Positions 41,872-50,858 of a DNA stretch of 64,000 bases are shown one piece after another (the stretch's first letter is position 1; each line of letters opens with the position of its first letter). The DNA is from RGIG3009 sp045590855. GTDB lineage: Bacteria; Bacillota; Clostridia; Oscillospirales; Acutalibacteraceae. The notes beneath the pieces are model-generated. The model was not told the DNA's origin and made no database searches. It saw nothing but the letters and a program-made list of their open reading frames with translations. The stretch is taken from assembly GCA_045590855.1 (NCBI GenBank), contig JAZNRV010000029.1, positions 3,834 through 67,833 of the forward strand, in the 5' to 3' direction. The position numbers and the translations under genes are program-made.

Positions 41872-42981
41872 TTAAACATTGAACAGGAATTCAACGACGT
41901 CGCCGTCTTTCATCACATATTCTTTGCCCTCGGTGCGTACCAAACCTTTGCCTCTGGCATTCGCAAGCGACCCACACGCCACCAGGTCGTCAAAGGCAAT
42001 GACCTGTGCGCGGATAAACCCGCGTTCAAAATCGGTGTGAATGCGTCCGGCTGCTTGCGGGGCTTTCCAGCCGTTGCGAATGGTCCAAGCACGCACTTCT
42101 TTTTCACCTGCCGTGAGGAACGAAATAAGCCCGAGCAAGTGGTAGCTTTTTTGGATGAGTCGGTCAAGTCCCGAATGCTCCAAACCGAGTTCTTCCAAAA
42201 ACATCAGTTTTTCATCCTCGTCCATGTCCACAATATCCGCTTCCATCTGTGCGCAGATGGGTAACACTTCGGCACCTTGTTCGGCGGCGAGAGCTTCCAC
42301 CTTTTGATAATGCGGATTGTTTTTCGGTTCTCCGCCCGAAAAATCAGCCTCGCTCAAATTGGCGGCATAAATGATGGGCTTGGAAGTGAGCAGCGCCATG
42401 TTACCCATCATATCCACTTCATCTTCGCTGCAATCGAGTGCGCGGGCGGGTTTGCCGCTTTCGAGCAATTCTTGCAACCGTTTTAAGAAATCCAGTTCTT
42501 TTTGCAAACTCTTGTCGCCTTTGAGGTCTTTGGTAACGCGGGCAATGCGGCGTTCCACCATTTCCATATCGGAAAAAATCAGTTCCAAATCAATGGTTTC
42601 AATATCGCGCAACGGGTCAATACTGCCCTCGACGTGGATGATATCGTCGTTTTCAAAGCAACGCACCACGTGGACAATGGCATCGCATTCGCGAATGTTG
42701 GCAAGAAACTTATTGCCCAGCCCTTCACCTTTGCTTGCCCCTTTGACCAAGCCCGCAATGTCCACAAACTCAATCACCGCGGGAACAATGGGCGGAACTT
42801 TACTGCCTTCGGTATACATGTCGCACAAGGCGTTCAAACGTTTGTCCGGCACGGCAACCACGCCCACGTTGGGGTCAATGGTGCAAAAGGGGAAATTCGC
42901 GCTTTGCGCGCCCGCATTGGTAATGGCATTAAACAACGTGGATTTACCGACATTCGGCAACCCGACAATACCCAGTTTCAT
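41872..42981 (-). CDS. ychF: Ribosome-binding ATPase YchF (OLA1 family)
   Basis: 369-residue Obg-like P-loop protein that prefers ATP. Walker A is GLPNVGKST at residues 6-14, the switch region FVDIAGLVKGAS at about 66, the NLSEADF region replaces the usual NKxD, and a C-terminal TGS domain (about 280-365; RAWTIRNGWKAPQAAGRIHTD) is present. Full normal length. AAGGAGA lies 11 bases before ATG. Linked to translation and oxidative-stress responses in other bacteria. Confidence 0.95.
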   Translation of the reverse strand: MKLGIVGLPNVGKSTLFNAITNAGAQSANFPFCTIDPNVGVVAVPDKRLNALCDMYTEGSKVPPIVPAVIEFVDIAGLVKGASKGEGLGNKFLANIRECDAIVHVVRCFENDDIIHVEGSIDPLRDIETIDLELIFSDMEMVERRIARVTKDLKGDKSLQKELDFLKRLQELLESGKPARALDCSEDEVDMMGNMALLTSKPIIYAANLSEADFSGGEPKNNPHYQKVEALAAEQGAEVLPICAQMEADIVDMDEDEKLMFLEELGLEHSGLDRLIQKSYHLLGLISFLTAGEKEVRAWTIRNGWKAPQAAGRIHTDFERGFIRAQVIAFDDLVACGSLANARGKGLVRTEGKEYVMKDGDVVEFLFNV

Positions 42982-43110
42982 AGTATGTTCATTCTCCTTA
43001 TTTTTCTTTTCTCGTTTTGAGAAAAAGAGTCAACACAATTTATTGTATTATACCGCATTGCCTTTTCTTTTTCAATATAAAACCGCCAAAATTCCCGCCC
43101 GCGCAGAAAA

Positions 43111-43158
43111 AAGCAACCGCCGACGAGGAAAATCTCTCGTCGCCGGTTGCTTTTAACG
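43111..43158 (-). terminator. Terminator of the triple-repeat lipoprotein gene
   Basis: AAGCAACCGGCGACGAG / CTCGTCGGCGGTTGCTT, long imperfect stem followed by T on the minus strand. Confidence 0.82.
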
Positions 43159-43171
43159 TTACGAAAACATC

Positions 43172-44707
43172 TTATTTTACAATATTTGCGCGTCTCGACG
43201 TTACGGTTGCTGTTGATAACTCAGGCGAACGCGTAGTCGTCGATGCGGGATTTGTTTTAGGGGCGGCAATGGTTTCAAAATCAGCAGCAACCCATTTCCC
43301 CTCGATTTCCAACGCTAGTTTATACTGCTCGTTTGCCGCTAATTCATACGGCGCCAGTTTTACGCTGGTTTTAAAAGAACCGTTACCTTTCATTATCCTC
43401 CATGCGGCAATGGTTCCCTGCCCGTGATAGATTTTTGTCCACTCGTCGTTTTTTTCTTGTTTCAAAACGTAGTAGTGATAGCCAAAACTGATTTCGCCCC
43501 CCGTTTTGTTTTCGATTTCTATTTGGACAGTATCCTCGGTGGTGTAAACCGACTTATCAAGACGCATAACAATATCGGTGTGAAAATCTTCCGGTTTCAG
43601 CTTTGTCGAAGAAGTATAGCGTGAGCGTCCCGTTGTGGTCGTTGTTGTTGGCAACTTGGAAGAAATGGTCGTAGTGGGCACAGGCTTTGTTGTCGTTGTG
43701 GGTGAGGAGTCTTTATTTGAAGGTGAAATGGTCTTGAACTCCGCGCAAACAAATTTTCCGTCGATTCCCAGTGCCAACTTATATTGCTCATTTGCTTTTA
43801 ATTCATAAGGCTCCAGTTTTACGCTGGTTTTGAAAGTGCTGTTGCCCTCTATGTTATGTAAAAGAGCGGGGTATCCTCCTTTGCTAATGGATAGTTGCCA
43901 TTCGTCGCTTCCTTTTTGTTTCAAAACAACAAAGTTACACCCCACACTGATTTTACTCTCCGTTTTGTTTTCAATTTCAACTTCCACTATGTCCTCGGTG
44001 GTGTAAACCGATTTGTCAAGCCGCATAACGATGTCGGTGTGGAAATCTTCTTGTTTTAGTTTTGTCGGAAAGGTGAGAGGTCGCACGCAGTCTCCCGTTG
44101 GCAAATTGAGTTTGGAAGAAGACGGCACAGCACTTGTTTTGGGAGGAGTAACGGTTTCAAAATCGGCATAAACCCATTTTTCGGAGACTTTTGTGGCCAA
44201 TCTGTACTGCCGATTGGCTTCCAAATCATAATGTTCCAAATTCACAAAGAGACCAAGGGTGTTGGAACCTCGTAATTCATAAACAGTTGCGACGGTTTCG
44301 GTTTTGTCATTGAAAACCTGCCATTCATCGTTTTCGCCTTGTTTCAAAAAAACGGTAAAAAAGCTAAAACTGATTTTGTCATTTGTTTTATTTTCGATTT
44401 CTAATTTCACGGTGTCTTTTGTGGTGTAAATTGATTTATCCAGACGTATAATAATATCGGTGTGAAAATCCTCCGGACTTACCTTGGTTAAAAAAACGGG
44501 GTGAGAGGGGTCGGTTTTAGTTGTTGTAAAATCGGATGTAGAAGAAAGCGTAGTAGAAGGACTGGAGGTTGTTGTCGTTGTCGTGGTAACGGTTGGTTCG
44601 CCGTTGCTCGTCAAGAAAACCTCTTTGTCGGTGTGAGGCTTTGCACAACCGCCCAACAAGAACACAAAAAGCACAAGCAAACATACACATGCAAACCGTT
44701 TTTTCAC
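43172..44707 (-). CDS. Lipoprotein with three tandem Ig-like repeats and Thr-rich linkers
   Basis: 511 residues. The signal has lipobox LLGGC (Cys about residue 22) and is followed by a Thr/Ser linker. Three repeats of ~110-120 residues each begin with EDFHTDI(V/I) and RLDKS(V/I)YTT, and carry EIENKT, a QYKLA-type strand and ADFET at the end. A second Thr-rich linker lies between repeats 2 and 3. Repeats 2 and 3 are more alike than repeat 1. The fold is probably beta-sandwich (BsuPI/Ig-like). GTG start at 44707 behind AAAGGAGG; the longer frame is rejected. Anchored outside the membrane, role unknown, perhaps adhesion or protease inhibition. Confidence 0.8.
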   Translation of the reverse strand: MKKRFACVCLLVLFVFLLGGCAKPHTDKEVFLTSNGEPTVTTTTTTTSSPSTTLSSTSDFTTTKTDPSHPVFLTKVSPEDFHTDIIIRLDKSIYTTKDTVKLEIENKTNDKISFSFFTVFLKQGENDEWQVFNDKTETVATVYELRGSNTLGLFVNLEHYDLEANRQYRLATKVSEKWVYADFETVTPPKTSAVPSSSKLNLPTGDCVRPLTFPTKLKQEDFHTDIVMRLDKSVYTTEDIVEVEIENKTESKISVGCNFVVLKQKGSDEWQLSISKGGYPALLHNIEGNSTFKTSVKLEPYELKANEQYKLALGIDGKFVCAEFKTISPSNKDSSPTTTTKPVPTTTISSKLPTTTTTTGRSRYTSSTKLKPEDFHTDIVMRLDKSVYTTEDTVQIEIENKTGGEISFGYHYYVLKQEKNDEWTKIYHGQGTIAAWRIMKGNGSFKTSVKLAPYELAANEQYKLALEIEGKWVAADFETIAAPKTNPASTTTRSPELSTATVTSRRANIVK

Positions 44708-44867
44708 AAAAGGTACCTCCTTTACACAAAAAAGCGCATAAACCGACAAGTGACGGTCTATGCGCAGACGAGCAAGAGAATTCACCATTGGTTGCGCATG
44801 ACACATAACCCTTATTTATATTATAGCATAAAGGAAGTAAAACTGTCAATATTATCCAAAAGGAGCG

Positions 44868-44905
44868 TCCCTTTTTGTTCGTAGGAACGCTCCTGGGCTT
44901 TTACA
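44868..44905 (-). terminator. Terminator of secA
   Basis: AGGAGCGTTCC / GGACGCTCCT imperfect stem with TTTT on the minus strand, about 10 bases after the secA stop. Confidence 0.7.
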
Positions 44906-44910
44906 GTTTT

Positions 44911-47658
44911 TTATTCTTGCGTTTCACTTTTTCCGCAACATTTTTTATACTTTTTGCCGCTACCGCACGGGCACGGGTCGTTGCGGCCGATTTTTTCGCT
45001 TTCCTTTTTGCGCACGGTGCGCGGCGCATCGGTCCCGTCCGACGAAGTGGCAATCGGTTTGGCAACCGCTTCGTGTTGCGGCACTTCTTGTTGCCGCAAT
45101 TGTGCGGTGAGCATCAGTCTGGCAGTGTCCTCACGAATGGCGGCAATCATGCCGTCGAACATATCAAAGCCCTCTTTGCGATAAAGCACAACAGGGTCAT
45201 ACTGACCGTACGCGCGCAAGTGAATGCCTTTACGCAATTCGTCCATGTTGTCAATATGGTCCATCCAATAGCGGTCAACGGTTTTGAGCAATACCACGCG
45301 TTCGAGTTGGCGCATAATTTCTTCGCCGTATTCTTTTTCCTTGGCTTCGTAAATGGTTTCAGCAAAGCCGACGAGCTCCTCAACAATATCGGCGCGTTCT
45401 TTATCTTCCAACTCTTGCGGTGTGTAGCGCAATTCGCTTCCGGTAATCAACCAACCGGTATAAAACTCGCGCAAGCCATCCAAATTCCATTCAGTGTGGT
45501 CCAAATCGTTATCGGTATACTGATTAACGGTAGCCTCGATAGATTCGCGAATCATACCCATAATCGAGCCACGTACATTTTCGCCGTTAAGCACTTTGTT
45601 GCGTTGGTCATAAATCAGTTCGCGCTGACGGTTCATAACGTCGTCATATTGCAACACGCTGCGGCGAATACCAAAGTTGCGTTCTTCCACACGGCTTTGT
45701 GCCGTTTCAATCGCGCGGGTCAACATGCGGTTTTCAATCGGTGTGTTTTCGTCAACACCCAGCATTTCCATCATAGTGTTCATGCGCTCGCCGCCGAACA
45801 ATCGCATCAAATCATCGTCCATCGACAGATAAAAGCGCGTGGAACCCGCATCACCTTGACGGCCGGAACGACCGCGCAACTGGTTGTCGATACGGCGCGA
45901 TTCGTGACGTTCGGTACCCAAAATGAACAGACCGCCCGCTTGTTTGACTGCTTCTTCTTCCTCGCGGATTTCTTGGCGGTATTTTTGTTCCAGTTGTTGG
46001 AACGTTGCGCGCACCGATAAAATTTCCGCATCAGTCGTTTCGGCAAAACCGGTGGATTGCGCAATCAGTTCGTCCGAAATGCCCATACGGCGCATCTCCG
46101 CCTTGGCCAAAAACTCCGCATTACCGCCAAGCTTAATGTCGGTACCACGGCCTGCCATGTTAGTGGCAATCGTAACAGCCCCCGCTTTACCGGCTTGCGC
46201 AACAATTTGCGCTTCTTTTTCATGGTGTTTGGCGTTGAGCACTTCGTGCGGGATGCCGCGCATTTTGAGCATTTTGGATAGTTTTTCGGATTTTTCAATT
46301 GAAATAGTACCCACCAACACGGGTTGTTTGCGGGCATAGCATTCCGCAATTTGGTCAATGACCGCGCGGAATTTGCCGTCTTCTGTTTTGTAAACCACGT
46401 CGGGGTGGTCAATACGTGCCATGGGTTTGTTGGTGGGGATTTCCACCACATCCAAATGATAAATTTGTTGGAACTCCGCTTCTTCCGTCAATGCCGTACC
46501 GGTCATACCGGAAAGTTTTTGATATAAGCGAAAATAGTTTTGGAACGTAATGGTTGCCAAAGTTTTGCTTTCGCGTTCGACCTTGACGTTTTCTTTGGCT
46601 TCAATAGCTTGGTGTAAACCTTCGTTATACCGACGGCCAAACATGAGTCGGCCGGTAAATTCGTCCACAATAATAACTTGTCCGTCTTTGACCACGTAAT
46701 CCACATCGCGGTGCATAACACCGCGCGCTTTGATGGCTTGGTTAATGTGATGCAACAAGGTAACGTGGTCGGGGTCCATCAAATTTTCCACATGGAAATA
46801 TTGTTCCGCTTTCTTAACACCGCTCTGTGTCAGTGTGGCAGTTCGCGCCTTTTCGTCGACAATGTAATCACCGTCGACGGTATCTTGCTCGGCTTTGGTG
46901 TCCATCTCTTTGGTTTTGAACAATCGCAAACCGGCGGCAAAACGGTCGGCTTGGTTGTAAAGTTCGGTAGATTTATCGCCTTGACCCGAAATAATGAGCG
47001 GCGTGCGCGCTTCGTCAATCAAAATGGAGTCTACTTCGTCCACAATGGCGTAGTGATGGGAACGTTGCACTTTTTGTTCTTTGTCAATCACCATGTTATC
47101 TCGCAGGTAATCAAAACCCAATTCGTTGTTGGTGCCGTAGGTAATGTCGGCGGCATACGCCAAGCGACGTTCCTCGTTACTGAGGTCATGCACAATAAGA
47201 CCAACAGATAAACCAAGATAACGAAATACTTTTCCCATCCATTCGCTGTCGCGGCGTGCCAAGTAATCGTTGACAGTGACAATGTGAACACCCTCACCTG
47301 TCAACGCATTCAAATAAGCGGGAAGTGTGGCAACCAAGGTTTTACCTTCACCGGTTTTCATTTCGGCGATGCGACCTTGGTGCAAAATGATACCGCCAAG
47401 GACTTGTACCGGGAACGGACGCATGCCTAACACACGGTCGCTGGCTTCACGACAAACCGCAAACGCCTCGGGCAAAATGTCGTCGGTGCTTTCGCCACTT
47501 GCCAAACGGTCGCGCAGGATGTTTGTTTGCGCTTTTAATGTTTCTTCGTCCATGGCACGGTAAGTATCTTCCAACGCCAAAACACTGTCACACAGCGGGC
47601 GGATACGTTTAATTTCACGGGCACTGTAATCGCCAAACAGAGTTTTCAAGATTCCCAA
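44911..47658 (-). CDS. secA: Protein translocase ATPase SecA
   Basis: 915-residue motor that drives preproteins through SecYEG. Walker A is in EMKTGEGKT (about 100) and DEVDSILIDEART at about 207; the preprotein cross-linking and helical wing domains are of normal length. GRGTDIKLGG (about 495), GRSGRQGDAG and the C-terminal zinc/SecB-binding tail CPCGSGKKYKKCCG are present. TTG start at 47658 behind AGAGGTG gives MGILKTLFGDYSARE, the normal N-terminus. Single copy in the window, monocistronic. Confidence 0.97.
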   Translation of the reverse strand: MGILKTLFGDYSAREIKRIRPLCDSVLALEDTYRAMDEETLKAQTNILRDRLASGESTDDILPEAFAVCREASDRVLGMRPFPVQVLGGIILHQGRIAEMKTGEGKTLVATLPAYLNALTGEGVHIVTVNDYLARRDSEWMGKVFRYLGLSVGLIVHDLSNEERRLAYAADITYGTNNELGFDYLRDNMVIDKEQKVQRSHHYAIVDEVDSILIDEARTPLIISGQGDKSTELYNQADRFAAGLRLFKTKEMDTKAEQDTVDGDYIVDEKARTATLTQSGVKKAEQYFHVENLMDPDHVTLLHHINQAIKARGVMHRDVDYVVKDGQVIIVDEFTGRLMFGRRYNEGLHQAIEAKENVKVERESKTLATITFQNYFRLYQKLSGMTGTALTEEAEFQQIYHLDVVEIPTNKPMARIDHPDVVYKTEDGKFRAVIDQIAECYARKQPVLVGTISIEKSEKLSKMLKMRGIPHEVLNAKHHEKEAQIVAQAGKAGAVTIATNMAGRGTDIKLGGNAEFLAKAEMRRMGISDELIAQSTGFAETTDAEILSVRATFQQLEQKYRQEIREEEEAVKQAGGLFILGTERHESRRIDNQLRGRSGRQGDAGSTRFYLSMDDDLMRLFGGERMNTMMEMLGVDENTPIENRMLTRAIETAQSRVEERNFGIRRSVLQYDDVMNRQRELIYDQRNKVLNGENVRGSIMGMIRESIEATVNQYTDNDLDHTEWNLDGLREFYTGWLITGSELRYTPQELEDKERADIVEELVGFAETIYEAKEKEYGEEIMRQLERVVLLKTVDRYWMDHIDNMDELRKGIHLRAYGQYDPVVLYRKEGFDMFDGMIAAIREDTARLMLTAQLRQQEVPQHEAVAKPIATSSDGTDAPRTVRKKESEKIGRNDPCPCGSGKKYKKCCGKSETQE

Positions 47659-47748
47659 AGCGGAACACCTCTTTTTTAACTAAATAGTTATATACCTAAC
47701 AATCATACCATAAAAACAACACCGTGACAAGCGAAAATGCAAGAAAAA

Positions 47749-47770
47749 ACACCCTCACAAAGAGGGTGTA
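47749..47770 (-). terminator. Terminator of the XRE regulator gene
   Basis: CACCCTC / GAGGGTG short stem followed by TTTTTT on the minus strand. Confidence 0.7.
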
Positions 47771-47777
47771 TAAAAGA

Positions 47778-48179
47778 TTATTCCGAATCCTTATCCAAAA
47801 AATCAGCGGTAAGCGTAAACAATTCTCGTTTTTGTTCAGGCGAGAGTTGCCGATATTGCAAAACCAAGATAAGTTCATCTTCTTTAAGACGCGACAATTG
47901 CTCCGTCATATCGTCAAAACCGGGGAAGCCGCTGTCGCGCAAAACCGTTGGAGTCACTTGCTCCCGTCCCAATAAAAAATCGACTGAAACATCAAATACA
48001 GCCGCTAAGCGGGTGAGCATATACGGCGGAGGACAAGCCTTTGCCTTTTCATAATGCGAATAATTGGTGCGGCCGATTCCCACGGCATCGGCAATAGCAT
48101 CTTGTGTCAATCCCGCCATACGACGCAATTTGACCAATCTGTCGGCAATAATGGTTGTCAACTGCAAATCCTTGGGCAA
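47778..48179 (-). CDS. XRE-family helix-turn-helix regulator
   Basis: 133 residues. The HTH spans about 12-65 (LVKLRRMAGLTQDAIADAVGIGRTNYSHYE; the turn is AVG), followed by VFDVSVDFLLG typical of SinR/ImmR-type regulators and a short C-terminal helix pair. The frame is open from a GTG at 48200, but AAAGGAGAG lies inside that reading and 7 bases before TTG 48179, which is chosen. Monocistronic, upstream of secA on the same strand but separated by a terminator. Target unknown. Confidence 0.85.
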   Translation of the reverse strand: MPKDLQLTTIIADRLVKLRRMAGLTQDAIADAVGIGRTNYSHYEKAKACPPPYMLTRLAAVFDVSVDFLLGREQVTPTVLRDSGFPGFDDMTEQLSRLKEDELILVLQYRQLSPEQKRELFTLTADFLDKDSE

Positions 48180-48270
48180 ACGGTTTCTCTCCTTTCGCAC
48201 GATTCTTCTTTTATTTAATCATACTTTTTATCGTTTGGCAAGAAAAAAACGAGAATATCAAAAAAACACC

Positions 48271-48299
48271 TTGACGATTGTCGTTTGGTTTGTTATAAT
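48271..48299 (+). promoter_or_regulatory. Promoter of tRNA-Thr
   Basis: TTGACG (48271-48276), 17 bases, TATAAT (48294-48299). Confidence 0.8.
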
Positions 48300-48313
48300 C
48301 TATGGAGTCAAAT

Positions 48314-48389
48314 GCTACCGTGGCTCAGCAGGTAGAGCAGCTCACTCGTAATGAGCAGGTCGTCCGTTCGAATCGGATCGGTAGCTCCA
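48314..48389 (+). tRNA. tRNA-Thr (anticodon CGT)
   Basis: 76-nt cloverleaf with encoded CCA: acceptor GCTACCG/CGGTAGC, anticodon loop CTCGTAA with CGU anticodon, T-loop GTTCGAATC. Followed by an AAATCCCG/CGGGATTT hairpin with T-run (48390-48423), its terminator. Confidence 0.95.
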
Positions 48390-48424
48390 AAAATCCCGTT
48401 CACGAAAGTGGGCGGGATTTTTAC
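48390..48424 (+). terminator. Terminator after tRNA-Thr
   Basis: AAATCCCG / CGGGATTTTTA hairpin immediately after CCA. Confidence 0.7.
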
Positions 48425-48486
48425 TTATTACCTTCTCACTCTTCACTTTTCACTAAAAGACTTAAGAACGGGATTTTTGGAAAGTA

Positions 48487-48515
48487 TTGCGGCTATACTA
48501 CTTTTATGCTATAAT
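48487..48515 (+). promoter_or_regulatory. Promoter of mnmA
   Basis: TTGCGG (48487-48492), 17 bases, TATAAT (48510-48515); AAAGGAGGGG follows before the ATG. Confidence 0.7.
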
Positions 48516-48544
48516 AAGAACAATAACCAAAAGGAGGGGATTGT

Positions 48545-49582
48545 ATGAACTGTGTATGGGTTGGCATGAGCGGCGGTATTGATAGTTCGGCGGCAGCTTT
48601 TTTATTGCAACAACAAGGTTTTGCCGTGGAAGGTGTCACCTTGCAATTACTTGATATCCCTTCTACCGATGCGGACGATGCCAAAAAAATGGCACAAATG
48701 TTGGGAATACCACACCAAGTGTTGGATTATCGCGCATGGTTTCGCAAGTCGGTGATGCAACCCTTTGCCGATACGTATTGCCGCGGAGAAACCCCCAATC
48801 CTTGCCTGGTTTGCAACAAAACGGTCAAATTCGGTAAAATGCTAGACGATGCGTTGGCAGCAGGCGCGGATGCGGTTGCCACGGGGCATTATGCGCAGTG
48901 CGAACAATCAAAAGACGGTCGTTGGCTGCTTAAAAAAGCGGCGGATACCACCAAAGACCAAAGTTACGTTTTATATTCCCTAACACAACATCAGTTATCC
49001 CATGCGCTTTTCCCCTTGGGCGGCATGACCAAAACCGAAATTCGCCGTTTAGCGGGGGAACAAGGTTGGGTAACCGCGCACAAATCGGACAGTCAAGATA
49101 TTTGCTTTGTACCAAACGGCGATTACGTCGAGTTTTTGGAAAAAGATTTTTACATCCGGCGCCAAAGCGGGAAATTTCTCAACGCGCAGGGTGAGTGTAT
49201 TGGTACACATGCGGGAATGATTGGGTACACCATCGGTCAACGCAAAGGATTGGGCGTTGCTTTTGGCGAACCGCGGTATGTCACCGCAAAGGATGCGGCA
49301 AACAACACCGTAACGCTCGGAAAACACGAAGATTTGTTTTCCTCGTCACTGGTTGCCGACGATGTCAACTGGATAGCGTTTGACGAACTGAAAACGCCGC
49401 TTCGCGTGACCGCCAAAACGCGGTACTCGCAGGTGGAAGCATCAGCAACCGTGGAGCCTTTGGGTGATTCGCGTATACACGTTCATTTTGACGAACCACA
49501 ACGAGCGTTAACCCCCGGACAAGCCGTGGTTTTGTACCAAGGCGACTATGTTGTCGGTGGCGGAACGATTCGAGCAATATAA
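48545..49582 (+). CDS. mnmA: tRNA-specific 2-thiouridylase MnmA
   Basis: 345 residues; thiolates U34 of Lys, Glu and Gln tRNAs using ATP and sulfur passed from a cysteine desulfurase. PP-loop GMSGGIDSS at residues 7-15. Catalytic Cys in NPCLVCN (about 82-88) and the second Cys in SQDICFV (about 184). C-terminal barrel with GYTIGQRKGLG. ATG 48545 behind AAAGGAGGGG. No desulfurase gene is nearby. Confidence 0.95.
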   Translation: MNCVWVGMSGGIDSSAAAFLLQQQGFAVEGVTLQLLDIPSTDADDAKKMAQMLGIPHQVLDYRAWFRKSVMQPFADTYCRGETPNPCLVCNKTVKFGKMLDDALAAGADAVATGHYAQCEQSKDGRWLLKKAADTTKDQSYVLYSLTQHQLSHALFPLGGMTKTEIRRLAGEQGWVTAHKSDSQDICFVPNGDYVEFLEKDFYIRRQSGKFLNAQGECIGTHAGMIGYTIGQRKGLGVAFGEPRYVTAKDAANNTVTLGKHEDLFSSSLVADDVNWIAFDELKTPLRVTAKTRYSQVEASATVEPLGDSRIHVHFDEPQRALTPGQAVVLYQGDYVVGGGTIRAI

Positions 49583-49585
49583 AAA

Positions 49586-49622
49586 AGTAACGGCAGTACC
49601 GCGGTGCTGCCGTTACTTTTTG
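49586..49622. terminator. Bidirectional terminator
   Basis: AAGTAACGGCAGTACC / GGTGCTGCCGTTACTT stem, T-runs on both strands; ends mnmA and the Rnf-like operon. Confidence 0.88.
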
Positions 49623-49623
49623 G

Positions 49624-50220
49624 TTAAATCAAATTCAGTTTGGTTTTGAAACCCATTAAAGCTAATGCCAACAGTCCCAAATACACCAGCGTAGCGGGTA
49701 ACCCGCGAAAAGCGCGGGGAATATCGGGATTGTCCAACCGCTCTACCGCTTCCGCCGTAAGGGCAGAAAGGAATACAAACCCAACGGCACCGCCCGCGGC
49801 AATACCGATAGCAGGAAAGAACGAAACCGAAACTTGGTAATTTATCAACAGCGATACACCGATAACCACGTTGTTAAACGCTGCCAACGGTAACACAGAA
49901 CGCAAGGGGCGGTATTGTTCTTTTGACCGCGAAAGAAAAGCCGTGCACCCCAAATATAAAAGTCCTGTCAATACCAAAAGAATAAACGGACGAATCATGC
50001 GGGCAAACCACATGTCGGGCAAAAGGAACCTGTCAATCGGGAAAAACAAAGCCGTCGTCAGCACAGAAAAAAGCAACAGCAACGTTCCAAAGCGAAACAG
50101 TTGTTTGGGTCGTCGCACCAGTTTTATCATCGACGAAGCTCCAAAACCGGTGGTAAGCACCAAGTTTTGCGAGGTGGCGACCAACAAAAAGAAGAGTAAC
50201 ATATCGGTAAACGATTTCAT
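49624..50220 (-). CDS. RnfA-like membrane subunit lacking Fe-S cysteines
   Basis: 198 residues, six membrane helices, RnfA/NqrE-type fold. Typical RnfA proteins carry one Cys in an LGxCPFLG motif of the first helix and one in a TTNCAVLG motif of a later helix; together with two from RnfE they hold a membrane 2Fe-2S centre. Here the corresponding segments read NLVLTTGFGASSM and PLAAFNNVVIGVSL, both without Cys. The start overlaps the RnfE-like stop by four bases. It is the last gene of the operon; no RnfB gene follows, only a terminator. Homology is clear but distant, so electron transfer by the standard route looks impossible. Confidence 0.75.
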   Translation of the reverse strand: MKSFTDMLLFFLLVATSQNLVLTTGFGASSMIKLVRRPKQLFRFGTLLLLFSVLTTALFFPIDRFLLPDMWFARMIRPFILLVLTGLLYLGCTAFLSRSKEQYRPLRSVLPLAAFNNVVIGVSLLINYQVSVSFFPAIGIAAGGAVGFVFLSALTAEAVERLDNPDIPRAFRGLPATLVYLGLLALALMGFKTKLNLI

Positions 50221-50858
50221 ACGTCAAGTTCCTCCTTTGCGGGAGTGCGGCGATGGAGCAGTTGTTGTACCCATTGCAACGCGGCGGCCATAAACCCAAG
50301 CAGGACATACCCAATAAACGGGTGCTCCGCTTCCGGAAACCGCGCGGCATATCCCAGCGGGACACCCCAAATGGTACCGCTTATTGCCATTTCACGCAAG
50401 GCGGAGGTTACACACAATACCAAACCGAAACCCAGTGCTGAGCCGAGGGAGTCGGCGAGCATTGAAAGGTACGAAACTTTGGCAGAAGCCATGCCGGTAA
50501 AACGGTAGGTAAACAAAGTGTTAACCGCCATCAATGGTAAAAACAAATACAAATGAGCGTAGATGGTGGGGGACACCCATTGACGCAAAAACAAAGCCAC
50601 CACCAACAGCAAAACAGAGGAAAGTAGCGCATATACCAGCGGTCGTAATTTGGAAGAAATGTACTTGTCCAACCAAGAGCCCACCAAAGCAGCGGGGACT
50701 AACACGGCGGTAGTGCATAGTGAAAGTGCAACACCGTATTGTAAGTTAAAGCCAATTGCCAAAATAGGGCACAGACCCAACGCTTGCACCAACACAACGT
50801 TTTGCGGCAAAAAAGCGTTCCATAATACATCAAAAAACGATTTAACCGAAGGTTTCAT
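50217..50858 (-). CDS. RnfE-like membrane subunit with one of two Fe-S cysteines
   Basis: 213 residues, about six membrane helices, RnfE/NqrD-like. The first-helix motif NVVLVQALGLCPILA keeps the cluster Cys. The second, usually in a PLIVVNCIILGR motif, reads PLMAVNTLFTYRF, with Thr for Cys. ATG at 50858 behind GGGAGG, overlapping the RnfD-like stop (ATGA) and so leaving no room for the RnfG gene normally found here. Confidence 0.78.
   Translation of the reverse strand: MKPSVKSFFDVLWNAFLPQNVVLVQALGLCPILAIGFNLQYGVALSLCTTAVLVPAALVGSWLDKYISSKLRPLVYALLSSVLLLVVALFLRQWVSPTIYAHLYLFLPLMAVNTLFTYRFTGMASAKVSYLSMLADSLGSALGFGLVLCVTSALREMAISGTIWGVPLGYAARFPEAEHPFIGYVLLGFMAAALQWVQQLLHRRTPAKEELDV

Noticed and set aside
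44875..46020. 381-codon open frame on the + strand opposite secA
   Set aside because: Antisense shadow of secA; no ribosome binding site and no recognisable domain.
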